Below are positions 23,020 through 33,373 of a stretch of DNA of 64,000 nt, piece by piece. Under the pieces are notes generated by a model. The model was not told where the DNA came from. It made no database searches and saw only the letters and a list, made by a program, of their open reading frames with translations. Both the position numbers and the translations under genes were made by a program. Position 1 is the stretch's first letter. Each line of letters begins with the position of its first letter. The stretch is from Kalaharituber pfeilii (lineage: Eukaryota > Ascomycota > Pezizomycetes > Pezizales > Pezizaceae): NCBI GenBank assembly GCA_015179045.1, contig WHUZ01000009.1, positions 248,001 to 312,000 of the forward strand, given 5' to 3'.

Positions 23020-26000
23020 TCACGCCAACTCATCCTCACTCAACTCGTCCTCATCCGGCAGCTCCGCATAACATACGCCTCTCCCCGCAGACAACCTGGC
23101 ACTGCTCCTCCTCGCTCCACCACCTCCCCCAACACAGCCACCAACCTTACTCCTCGTCGCCACCCTCGATCCCAAAGGCCCAAGGACATTCTTCACAACG
23201 TCGACTCTGGCGCTCCGATTTGAGCTCCGCCGGCTTAGGGTGATCTTAGGATTGGTAGTACTGGTAGCGTTGGTTTTGATTTCAGCGGATTTGGCGGTTC
23301 GATGTTCCTTTGTTGTAGCCCAGGATGACTTGAGTGATGCCTGGACTTGCGTGCGTCGGGGGGATGCCCTGGAGGAGACGAAGGATGAGAGGGATGAAGA
23401 CGAAGACCTCGACGGCCGGGACGGGAGTGACGATAACGAGGAGAGGGTTATGGTTGTCGCCGAGTATGGGCTGCAGGTGGGGCGGGATGTGGTAATTGTG
23501 GATTTAGAAGTAGTAGTCGTGTTCATAGACATTGTTGCGGAAATATCAACGTCTGCGCTCGAGCCCTGTGACCGAGTTCTCGACAACTGCTGTCCCGGCT
23601 GTACCCTCCTTGCCCGAGTCTGCGTTTGTGTCTGTGACTTTGGTGTGACCAACAAAAACTCCTCGTCGCTACCACTCCCCTCTTTATCTTCGCTTTCCGA
23701 ACTCCAACCCCCATTCAACTTATGCGCATCCTCATTCTTATCCTCATCTTCCTCATCCGACCTGGTACTCTGCGGTGGAGAACTGTAAACCCCACTTCCC
23801 ATCCCTGATACACTTCGGAGCCTTCTCTTATGCTTCACCGGCTCATAAACGTCCCTCCTCCTAATTCTTTGAGCCGATCGCAACTCCCACTTATTCCCAT
23901 CCAAGAACACGTCTTCATGCCCTTCGTCAACACCCGCGCCTTCGGTATCAATCTTCCTCTTCTTTGCTTTATGTATGTGCGATATTGTGGGGCTATTACT
24001 CAATATCTTACGCTCACACGCACTGTTCCTCCGCGCCCTCCTTCGCAGGCTATATGCATAATCTTCATCCTTTTCATCGTCCGCCTCTGCCAAACTATCC
24101 TCACTATCTTCATCCTCTTTCTTAGCTATCGCCCTCTTCCTACTCTTCTTTGCTGGTACCTCCAGCTCAAACAGGGCCTTCTCAATTACACCCCCAGCTC
24201 CACCACTCCACTTCTTCGTTGCGCTCCGCGTAACCGGACTACTCGCCGGCACCCCCCCAATTATATCTAACAACGATATCTGCTTCTCCCGGCCTCCACT
24301 AGCAGTGCCCCCCAAAATACCATCGCTGCGGCTCCTCAAATTCTTTTCTGGTGGCGGGGAGCTTAGCATTGATGTAGTAGTAGCAGGTGTATCTTGCTCC
24401 ACCGCCTCATCGCCACTCCTAGGGTCATAATCCTGAACAGAGTCCGAATCTAGGTCAACGTCATACCGTTTTGGCGCCAGCGCTGCAGCCCGCATAGACT
24501 TCCTTCGCCTTAGCCGCTGCTGGATGGCTTGGTATGCTGTGCTTGCCGCAGAACGGTGGCGTGTACGAGGAGGAGTAGGAGGGGCTAGGTTACGGGCGGT
24601 CGAAGCTCTGGTGGATTTTCGTAGCGCAATGGGTTTATTATTTTCAACGTCGCACTCGGATTCTTCCTCTGACGATAACGACGAGGCGGAGGATGGTTGG
24701 ATGTACGCGGTGGACCGCTTCTTGACAACGATGGGTGATAGTGGAGGTTGCTCGCCGTCACTTGCGCCAACCATAACCTCTTCCTCCTTATCCTGTCCGT
24801 CCTCATCCTCAAACTCCGTAACCCCCAACGGCCCATCCTCCTCCTCCTCCAATTCCTCCAACTCCCCTTCTTCACTATCCTCAAAAAACTCATACTCCGA
24901 CCCCCTTGCCCTCGGCAGCCCATCCAGCACAATTCCCTCGAAAGACCACTTCCTCTCCTCCTCCCTCTCACTCACACCCCTACTTGATCTCCTCAACACT
25001 GTCCCATGCTTTGCCGGCGTTATTCCCGTCTTCGCCACCCACGCCCCCAGTCCCTCTTCCCACTTCCACCCATACCTCTGCTTCGGCGACTTCTGCTTCG
25101 ATATTTCGACCCCGCGTAACGAGCGCCGATAGCGGAAGTGGGCAGGTTTCCTAGCAGGAGTCGGGATCGGCATGCCTATGACTTTCTGCTCGATGTTCTC
25201 GACCCATTCGACCCATGCTTCGCAGTACTTTGTTTCTGGGAGCGAGGTGAACCGGGTTGCGAGGGCCAGTGCGAGGCGGGAGAGGTAGTAGCGTGTTGAT
25301 GTTTCCTCTTCATCTCCAGATCCTGGCGTGGCTGGTGATGGTTTCCATACAGCAACAGGTTTTCGAGCCGGCGTATGAGGGAACGCAGGGGATGTTGTAG
25401 TACTAGTTGAGGTACGGGGCGGGAAAGCCAGATCCATCAGCACCTTAACCAACTTCTGCACACTTTCCTGACCCAGCTCCTTACTGATATCGTCCGAGGT
25501 ATACAAATCAATCAACAAATCTACCAGCCCCTCTATAAACGTATCATCATTCGGCATCTGCACAACCATTGTGCTCCTACTTTCTGCTGCACTAGTGTTT
25601 GCTGCCGCCTCCTTCGCGGCCGCCAGAATCGCATACTTCTTCTCATCCAATACTCTTCCAAGTTCCCTTGCTACTGCCTCCAGCGTAACATTATCTTTCT
25701 CCTTCTTTCCCTGTATTCCCTGCGCCGAAAGCAACAAAATTAGCGCTTTCACATCCTTCGGATACAACCCTTTCTCCTTCTGCCTATGTGTCAACGGATC
25801 CGCACCCCCCCACAGACTCTCAACCACGTTCCTGACTTCCCCACTCTGCGCGTGAAACCCCGACGCCAACTCTAATAAAATCCCCATCGCCTCCTGAGTC
25901 TGACTCTCCGAACATGGCAATAGCCCAAGCGCATGCTTCGCAATCGGATCCAGCATCTCCAAAATAGCATCCTCTATTTTCTTCGCGGGAATCTTGTTAA

Positions 26001-27618
26001 TGATGTTATTGCCGTACACAATGCGCTTGAGCTTCTTAACTGCCACAATACTGACGCGTGAGTCCTGTGAATCTGACTGCGATGTCGCTGCCACGGCCTT
26101 CTTCATTTTGTCCAACCGACACATCCGAATTCGGATATCGTCTCTTGCGCATGCACCTCCTATTCCAAACGCGAGCTTCAAGCTCTCGATCATGAAGTCA
26201 CGTGCCTCGGTGATGCTGTAGTTCATCCAGTCCTTCCATGCTTTGTCTCGGAGAGTTCTTCCCGTGGGTCCACCTAAGATTGGAGCAAGCGCCCCAATTC
26301 CCGCCTCTGGTAGTCTATTTATCAAATGTTCCTTGAGCAATCGCCAGCCTTTTCCAACATATGCTGTATCCCGCCTACTATTTTCACTGCTGATTAAATA
26401 CGTGTAAATGCAATGCACACCCCGTTTTTCATCAACTTCGAGTACCGCCTTAATCAGTGCCTCCCCCTCATGCTCCGCCCCCATTTCATAGCACATTCCA
26501 GTAAGCAAAGCGCCTAAGTTGCAGTCTATTTCCTCCGAGCGTATACTCTGCACCGCAATCTCCACTGCGTGAAAGCGTAGAAGGGCTGGAAGATATCGTG
26601 ACGACACATCTTCGAGCGCATCGTACCACTCCGATTGCGGAATTTCTTGCTGTTTTGAGTGGCTACCTTGACTTTGATGGGACGAGCTATGAGAATTCTC
26701 GGAGGGGGCGGTGGAAAGGATACAGTGTGCCAAGGCATGGGTTGCCAATGCGACGAGGGACGGGACTCCCTTTAGCGGCGCGGTATCACTGCGTAAATCC
26801 ATAGATGATATCGGCGACGAGGACTGCTTCTTGACACCGGTTGAGCTGATAATCTGCGCTAAGCATTGATATATCGCAGTATAATGCGTATAAAGCGCCT
26901 GGTTCAGCGTCGATTTCTGTGCCATTAGATGACTCAAACTACCACCATCACGATTGTTATTTCCAGTTGAAGTGCCTATGTTGCCAATACAACGCCCAGT
27001 TGGCTCACCGCCGCTATTGGAGTTTGTAGTCCTTGTAGCCCTTGTAGTAGTCCCCGAGCCATTTGTGCCATACGTCCTAGTAGCTTGTCTAGCCCCTCTT
27101 CTCCGTGTCCCTCTACTCCAGGAATCATGCCGGCTCAGAGGCGGCATATACTCTTCATCGACCCTTCTCCCACCAACATACTCTGTCGTGAATTCCCCAC
27201 TCGTCCGCCTCGTGGCTTGCCCTGATCCTACTCCCGCGCTCGACGCAGCAGAACCAAACGACTCCACAGTAGAGCAGTAATTGTTGCCCGTATGTGAGTT
27301 TGTCATGCTCGAGCCCAACACCGCACTAGGCGTGCTTTGTATGAATGTCTTGAGCGAGGAGATCTTGGAGATGAATGGTCTGAGCATACGTAAGCATTTC
27401 GACGAGGTCCATTGTCCAGAGCTTGTTTGTTGATGAGGGTGGTGGTTGAAATTGCCGCGGGACTTTCTGCATGGCTTGGGTAACGGGGGGACTGCCGTTA
27501 TTGCTGTTGTCACTGTAGATGCTGGTATATCTGGACCGGGACCGGCAATGGACGACAGAAGGGGGAAGCCCGGATTGGTCGCTGGGGGCGCTGAAGCTGA
27601 CGCCATTGAAATATCCAT
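23020..27618 (-). CDS. Large uncharacterised protein, 1,532 residues
   Basis: This is a single uninterrupted frame. I do not recognise the family. Residues about 1-230 are Ser/Thr/Gly-rich and probably disordered. Residues about 235-700 are mostly helical-looking and contain the most ordered blocks (for example SEWYDALEDVSSRYLPALLR and ILEMLDPIAKHALGLLP), suggestive of a helical-repeat scaffold. From about 730 onward the chain becomes low complexity: an acidic stretch at about 905-950 (EFFEDSEEGELEELEEEEDG), several Lys/Arg-rich clusters such as KKSRKRAIAKK near 1160 that could act as nuclear signals, and Ser/Thr-rich tracts. The C-terminus is acidic (DEDELSEDELA). A nuclear or chromatin role is only inference. 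Length, lack of stops and protein-like composition make the frame secure. The start could be one of the early methionines (M1 or M5). Confidence 0.8.
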   Translation of the reverse strand: MDISMASASAPPATNPGFPLLSSIAGPGPDIPASTVTTAITAVPPLPKPCRKSRGNFNHHPHQQTSSGQWTSSKCLRMLRPFISKISSLKTFIQSTPSAVLGSSMTNSHTGNNYCSTVESFGSAASSAGVGSGQATRRTSGEFTTEYVGGRRVDEEYMPPLSRHDSWSRGTRRRGARQATRTYGTNGSGTTTRATRTTNSNSGGEPTGRCIGNIGTSTGNNNRDGGSLSHLMAQKSTLNQALYTHYTAIYQCLAQIISSTGVKKQSSSPISSMDLRSDTAPLKGVPSLVALATHALAHCILSTAPSENSHSSSHQSQGSHSKQQEIPQSEWYDALEDVSSRYLPALLRFHAVEIAVQSIRSEEIDCNLGALLTGMCYEMGAEHEGEALIKAVLEVDEKRGVHCIYTYLISSENSRRDTAYVGKGWRLLKEHLINRLPEAGIGALAPILGGPTGRTLRDKAWKDWMNYSITEARDFMIESLKLAFGIGGACARDDIRIRMCRLDKMKKAVAATSQSDSQDSRVSIVAVKKLKRIVYGNNIINKIPAKKIEDAILEMLDPIAKHALGLLPCSESQTQEAMGILLELASGFHAQSGEVRNVVESLWGGADPLTHRQKEKGLYPKDVKALILLLSAQGIQGKKEKDNVTLEAVARELGRVLDEKKYAILAAAKEAAANTSAAESRSTMVVQMPNDDTFIEGLVDLLIDLYTSDDISKELGQESVQKLVKVLMDLAFPPRTSTSTTTSPAFPHTPARKPVAVWKPSPATPGSGDEEETSTRYYLSRLALALATRFTSLPETKYCEAWVEWVENIEQKVIGMPIPTPARKPAHFRYRRSLRGVEISKQKSPKQRYGWKWEEGLGAWVAKTGITPAKHGTVLRRSSRGVSEREEERKWSFEGIVLDGLPRARGSEYEFFEDSEEGELEELEEEEDGPLGVTEFEDEDGQDKEEEVMVGASDGEQPPLSPIVVKKRSTAYIQPSSASSLSSEEESECDVENNKPIALRKSTRASTARNLAPPTPPRTRHRSAASTAYQAIQQRLRRRKSMRAAALAPKRYDVDLDSDSVQDYDPRSGDEAVEQDTPATTTSMLSSPPPEKNLRSRSDGILGGTASGGREKQISLLDIIGGVPASSPVTRSATKKWSGGAGGVIEKALFELEVPAKKSRKRAIAKKEDEDSEDSLAEADDEKDEDYAYSLRRRARRNSACERKILSNSPTISHIHKAKKRKIDTEGAGVDEGHEDVFLDGNKWELRSAQRIRRRDVYEPVKHKRRLRSVSGMGSGVYSSPPQSTRSDEEDEDKNEDAHKLNGGWSSESEDKEGSGSDEEFLLVTPKSQTQTQTRARRVQPGQQLSRTRSQGSSADVDISATMSMNTTTTSKSTITTSRPTCSPYSATTITLSSLSSLPSRPSRSSSSSLSSFVSSRASPRRTQVQASLKSSWATTKEHRTAKSAEIKTNATSTTNPKITLSRRSSNRSARVDVVKNVLGPLGSRVATRSKVGGCVGGGGGARRSSARLSAGRGVCYAELPDEDELSEDELA

Positions 27619-30600
27619 ACAGGTTGCTGAAAAGGCAAGAAGCTCTGTCTACTGTCCGTTCCAGGTTGCACAATTTTTCTCTCAGCCTTGGTGTTGTTTG
27701 TTTACTTTTTTTTTTTTTTTTTCCGTCGAGAGATCTCGAAGCCGAGAGATGCAAGTGGATCAAGGTTGGAGATGCGATGGGCCCAGTTAAGCCCAGCAGA
27801 TGCACACGCACACACACACGTGCAAGTACACAGCTGCACGCGCCTACTTGATGGGAAAGGCTGGCTGTATTTTAAATATTGCGTCGACAATTGGCAATTG
27901 CACGTCCTTGTGCTTGTGCTTCGTTGGTATCCTCTAGAGTTGAGTCCCGTTCCACATTGCGTTGAGTAGGGTACCGTATGCTGTTCTGTTGCCGTCGATC
28001 TGTTTACCTTTCAACAAGCATTAGCCAGACACTACCATCTATACTTCACAGCTGCTTAAAGCCTTGGATTGGAGCGTGTTTGTGCGAGCGTCTCACAGCT
28101 GGGGAAATCAACAGGGAATACTGACAATTTATCTGGATGTAACACTCGACGAGCAGGAGATATCCAGGGATTGGGTGGGTTCTCGTAATCGGGTCTCGGT
28201 TTGGTGACAGCTTGACCCTTCTTTGTTTCCCTGTTGATGTCTCCGAAAAACGAGTTGCTTGGAAACAATCGGGGCTTGGCGGGCGCTTGGCATGCCAAGA
28301 GTCACACAGGCGGTGAAAGCTTGATTATTCAGTCTCCAGCTTCGTTCCATTCTTTGCTGTGCCAAAATAGGGTCAAAACAAACTTGGAACGCGCTCAATG
28401 AACCTCTACGAGGGGTAGTGCAGCCAGACTACTCAATGAACATCCAGGCTTCAAGATCCAATAAAACTCCTTTTTCCTCTTTTAGCATTCTGCGTGAAGG
28501 ATTCAAGTTTGTCACGCCAAACGTAGCTATCCGCTCAGGCCACGCTTCTGACGTTATCAGCCAAGTATGAATGGCACCCAGCTGGTATCACGTCGGCTAT
28601 TTCACAAGTCAATGGACTGGCCACAGAGGCTTTAGGCTAATGCTTCTAACAACAACGGTTGATGCGCGCACCAAAGATAACAGCTGCAGGCTTATTTTTT
28701 GCTATTCGTCCATAGCTTTTGTCTCGTTGTCTGGAGCTCTAATTTGACCGTCTCGCATCTCCGAAGCTGGCTGGAGCAGCTGCATAAAGAGAATGCACTT
28801 TCATAGGCTGGAATATATTCAGGCTATATGCGATTCAAATCAGAGCGAGGCTGCTAAAGGTCAGCTGGATCATGAAAGCGCAATTGCAGGAGCACTTCCG
28901 CTCTCGTATTCTTGCGCATCAAGGCTGGACCTGCCGTAATGGTCCAAATACCCTAAACGGAGTGCACATGCTCAACTGGGATAAGACCAGGTCAAGGCAA
29001 AGCCACAACCGCCAACAGGCTGTGTGGCGGTCAGTTTCGCAAAGTGCCTCATAGCAATCTTCTATCGATATTAAAACGAACGAGAAGTGCTTGGAATTGG
29101 AGCAGAGCGAGCGGTGACCTCCTCAGATAATAATAGTCCCACCTTAGCCAATGGTAAAACAGTCTGCTTGAACCAATAGCCTCACCAAGCAAGAGGCACA
29201 GCCAATCGGGATCGTGACCTTTGGATTCCTCACTCACTGAGGTTCCACCCATCCTGAAAATCCAGTATCTATAATTTGGACAGAGTGCAAAAGCCATTAA
29301 AGCGACCCCAGTAAACAACAGAAATTTTAACCAGAGGCAATGCTATCTCATCCCCTCACAGCCATGACGTGGATAAGTACCCCTCTTCTCGTAAGTTATG
29401 TACCCTGTGGGCTGTAAGTAGTGATTAGGTATATGCAGCTCGATTTCCAACACAATGTCATATCTCCAAATGACAATCACTGTACGGGGATTGTTATGCC
29501 AGCCATGTATAACTTGGGGTTGGAGGCACCAAGGAAGTTATAACCAGTGACCAGTTATAGAGCCGTCCTGCCCCGTCCTGTCGAAAGCCTTTATTTCCGA
29601 TTGAGATTTCTGGAAAGCATCACTTTTGCATGCCGTAGTCGTACATAAGTGTGGTGAACTGTTCATGTCTCAGATTGAATCCTTGATCAGGTCAACTTAC
29701 CCAGCTCTTGTCTTGATGAGAACCCCTCAACTAAAGCGGGGCCAGAGCCCATGTCTCTCAGAGGGTCCTGCAAATACGAGCGGTCCTGCAAATGTTTTGC
29801 CAGCGGCTTCAAGCAAGTAGGTAGTCGAGAGGTCAAACAGCTGTTGAGAGGCAAATTGGATTAGTTTGTCTATTTGGCGGGTTATATATGATGTTATGTG
29901 GTCATTCTGCAGACAGAAATAAGTTTGAGACTGGCGTACCCAGGTCAAAGGATAAAAGTAGTACAGAGAGCATAGACTTTCACTTGTGCGCATGTTTTAT
30001 TCGAATATTCTCGCATTTCGCGATTAGTTTTTCCATGAAAGATCTATTTCCGGAATATAGGTAAGGCGGTCATGAAGAGATTGTGTTAAATAATTGAGAT
30101 CAGTGTGAAGTGATAATGGAGAGTGTGAACTAATGCAGACCCGAGGCAAACCAGCCCCTAAACAAGCAACGAATCACGCTCCACAGGCGAAAGGCACTAA
30201 CTAATTGCTAGTAAGCAAGTTACAGAAGGAGCAGTGCAAGATTATCTGGAATAGGATTTGAGCAACCCATTTTCATCAGGTGACTTTTGTTCAGCGGGAG
30301 GGCCTCGGGCACAGGCGGGAGCCGAATGCAAGCGACGCCTCATCTGTGCCATGGGTGCGGTGGCCTTGTTGCCTAAGGGAGCTTTCCTAGAGTGTCGTGA
30401 CCTGTCTCATGGACTGGGGAACAATGCAATTCTTGAGCCAGGCCGGTCTGACTTATGCTGTATGCAGGGTGCTCGATGGCCGAAGACCGGGAGAATCTGT
30501 CCCTTGCCTTGCCAGGTTTACTCCACCCTTCTTGAACAGATTAGGGCTACCAAGAAACGTTGCGGGGGGGGAAGGATCAACTGAAGCGCTGTGTATGGGG

Positions 30601-31111
30601 GAGGGGGCTGGGTCACAATAGAACATTAGCATTGTAGAGTATGATACGGGTACAGACTGGGGCATGGCTGGGGCTGGCTTGTAGACTGGTTACGAGACTA
30701 GCTTGTAGGCTGGTTGGCTGGATTGCGATGAGGGAATTTGCAGCGGTGTGATGGGAACGCAGCAAGGCGTGTGGGTTGTTGACGTGGTTGAGGATCGGCA
30801 GCGGGAATGAGATTAATCTGGGCATTTGGGTTGCAGTGTCTTGGCGGAATGCTTCTATTGGGGCCGCCACGTTCCTCTCAGTCGAAGCTTTTGCGCATCC
30901 CAAGCCTCGTTTTGCTCTGAGGTAGGGCGGACGTCTCGGCCCCGTCTGAGCATATATATCCATGAGCGCGAGTTCCCGGTGCCGCAGCAATGCGGTATTG
31001 ATACTGTACTGTACTTTTGCAATATGAACATGCTGGTCAATGGCAGGCAAATGTACCTGTGGCCGTGACGTGACATCTGCTTCGTACTCTGCTCTGCAAG
31101 CGCTCCGCAGC

Positions 31112-31114
<3 letters not shown>

Positions 31115-31144
<30 letters not shown>
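31115..31144. repeat. (CAG)10 trinucleotide repeat
   Basis: Ten perfect CAG units sit in non-coding DNA as far as can be seen. They could be polymorphic between isolates. Confidence 0.9.
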
Positions 31145-31145
<1 letters not shown>

Positions 31146-31499
31146 GAGGTGCACTCCTGCACATGTCACATTGTTGCTGAGGTCATGAGGTGAGGGTGCT
31201 TGAACTCGATACTGCAGTGTGGGTGGGCAGTACAAGAAGGTGTTGGACAAGCAACAGGAGGGCGGGGGCAGGAAGGGGCGCTGCAGACGCGCGCGCTGGG
31301 CATTAGCAGCCTGAAGTACGAATACGTCGTGTGAAGCATGCCTGAGGGAGTGCAAGGATACGGGGGGAGCACGTACGGGACGGCCGTGCAGCGATGCGCG
31401 TAGAGTGTACTAGTACCGGGGGGGGCATGTCCACAATGTACCGGATTCCAAGCTGGGGCTGCCGCAGAGCTGTTTTGCCGGCTTCATGGCCATGAGCCG

Positions 31500-32235
31500 C
31501 TGAGGGCCTCCGCACCGGCGCAGGGCCGCGGGCTTGTATGGGTGCCCGCAGTGCTGCCGTGCTGCCCTTCTGCGTGCCTGCTGCGCAGCGTGCGCGGGCG
31601 AGGGCGGCGCCGGGCGGCCGCTGGTGCGCGCAGTGAGGGTGCTGCGCGTGCGCCCGGAGCTACGTGCCATCGCCGGCCCCATCACCGCTCTCCGCCGCCC
31701 GCCTCCGCCCAACCGCCATCGCCCTCCGCCGCCCCACCCGCTGCCGCCCTCGACAAGCGTGCATCCTCTGCCCCGCTCTCACCCCGCCTCCCGCTGCCTC
31801 TCGTCCGACTCGCTCCTCCCGCAGCGCTATGCCGGGGCGCCGAACGGCATTGGAGCCCGCCATGTGCCGTCTCGAGCAGGAGAAACGAGGTCTCAATGAC
31901 CCTCCCTCATGCTCGTGCTCGTGCTCATGCTCATGCTCATGCTCATGCTCATGCTCATGCTCATGCTCTTGCCCATGCCCCAGCCCACGCCCCAGCCCAC
32001 GCCCCAGCCCACGCCCCAGCCCACGCCCCAGCCCGCCGGTGCCCATGATCGAACGTTCGTTTGGTTTCTGCAGCGCGGTCCCGCTCCGTGCCCAAACGTA
32101 CTTCTTACACATGATACTGGCCCCTCCGCTCCTCTCCCCCAGCCCTCCTGCACCAACCGCTGAGCTGGGCCCACCACCCCCCCCCCAGAGCCCGCCGCGC
32201 AACGAATGCCCACTGGCAGCGTGAAGGAGCCGGAG
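31500..32235. repeat. GC-rich island with period-6 and period-12 arrays
   Basis: Composition rises sharply to G+C-rich here. A hexamer array (TGCTCA units) spans about 31908-31968. It is followed at once by about four perfect copies of a 12-mer (CAGCCCACGCCC) at about 31981-32032. Because both periods are multiples of three and the units lack stops, five or six frames stay open (up to 198 codons), so open length is no evidence of coding. A real low-complexity protein on either strand is possible but unsupported. Confidence 0.6.
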
Positions 32236-33373
32236 GACCATGCAGCTGAGATACACCTGCCGTCAGAATCACGCTAGGCTAGGCCACCAAAGGCAGAGGA
32301 TGACATGCGACGATACATGTATGCTGCTCGTGCAGCATGGAACTCACAGCACGTCGATTCCTGCGTTTTTCCATTCGAGAACACCATTGCTCAATCAAAC
32401 TGCTTCGACCACGTATGCACTCCTGGCACTGCTCCCTCGTTCGCTGCTCGCTCGCTGCCAGAGGCCAATCCACGCATGTCCATTAAGCGAATAGTGGCAA
32501 CGTGCGAGCAAGGTGCAGTGGTGGGAGAAGTTCCACAATGGAAAGGGTTAAAAAAAAACTGCCAGCTGGCCCTGATCTACATGGTTCTCCCACAGCTTTG
32601 CTCGCCCGTACCGCCCCCCTCCTGCACCCCCCGCCTCCCAATACAGACACTTTGATGGAGCGTTTGATGTTGTATGCACCAGCAGTCCTTTTTATATCTG
32701 TGACGATGTGGTTTCGTTTATCGTTGAGTTGCTGTTCTGATTCCGCATTCATATACCCTCACCATCCTTGATAGCCTGGTTACTAGGAACCCCCTCCGAA
32801 ACAAGCACTACAAGGAACACACATAAACAAAAAAAAAAAAAGGCCTTCCCGGATTTACCTCTTTTTTTTTTTTGTTGCTTGTCTTCAAGGAGCATTCGTG
32901 AGCACTTAGGAAACAAGCCAGCGGTTGGCCTACAGCCTTACCATTCTCACCTTACTATTGCAAGCAAGGCCGACACATCACACCGCGCTGGCCCCAGTGA
33001 CCTGGCGCCGGGACAAGTATACCTACTGCTTCCCCGGCATCAGCGCGCCTCCAGCCCCAATATAAAGATCTCTCCCCTCTTAAGGCATAGAAGTCTACTC
33101 ACTAAGCTACCTCTTCCGCTATCGAGGTGGCCCTTCATTCACAGTAATAACCAGCCGACGTCTTGAGGCCCTACCTAAATAATAATTCTGACCCGGGCTT
33201 GCTCGGCTCACTTATTACTCGACTCATCAACCCCGTGCATTTCACGGTTGCTTTTTCTTGCCCTGATCAATCACCTACGCCATCAGAGTACCGTTGTATC
33301 CTTTAACGGCAATTCCAACCCCAACTCAATTATTTTTTTCTGTGTCTATTCCGTTTGAAAATATAGGCCGTAC

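Larger units (their letters stand above)
27619..33373. other. Long divergent intergenic region (5.7 kb)
   Basis: It separates the starts of the orphan gene (minus) and the MATH-BTB gene (plus) and must hold both promoters. Near the left gene it has a T15 run (about 27709-27723) and a CA-rich patch (about 27805-27820). It also holds a (CAG)10 array and a GC-rich repeat island, listed separately. Many overlapping open frames in the GC-rich part reflect composition. No gene was recognised. Confidence 0.5.

Noticed and set aside
23240..25154. Open frames opposite the 1,532-residue gene
   Set aside because: Shadow frames of a long coding region with strong codon composition; the minus-strand gene explains the DNA.
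31660..32256. 198-codon minus and 186-codon plus open frames
   Set aside because: Both come from GC-rich repeat units without stops; several frames are open at once and none shows a domain.
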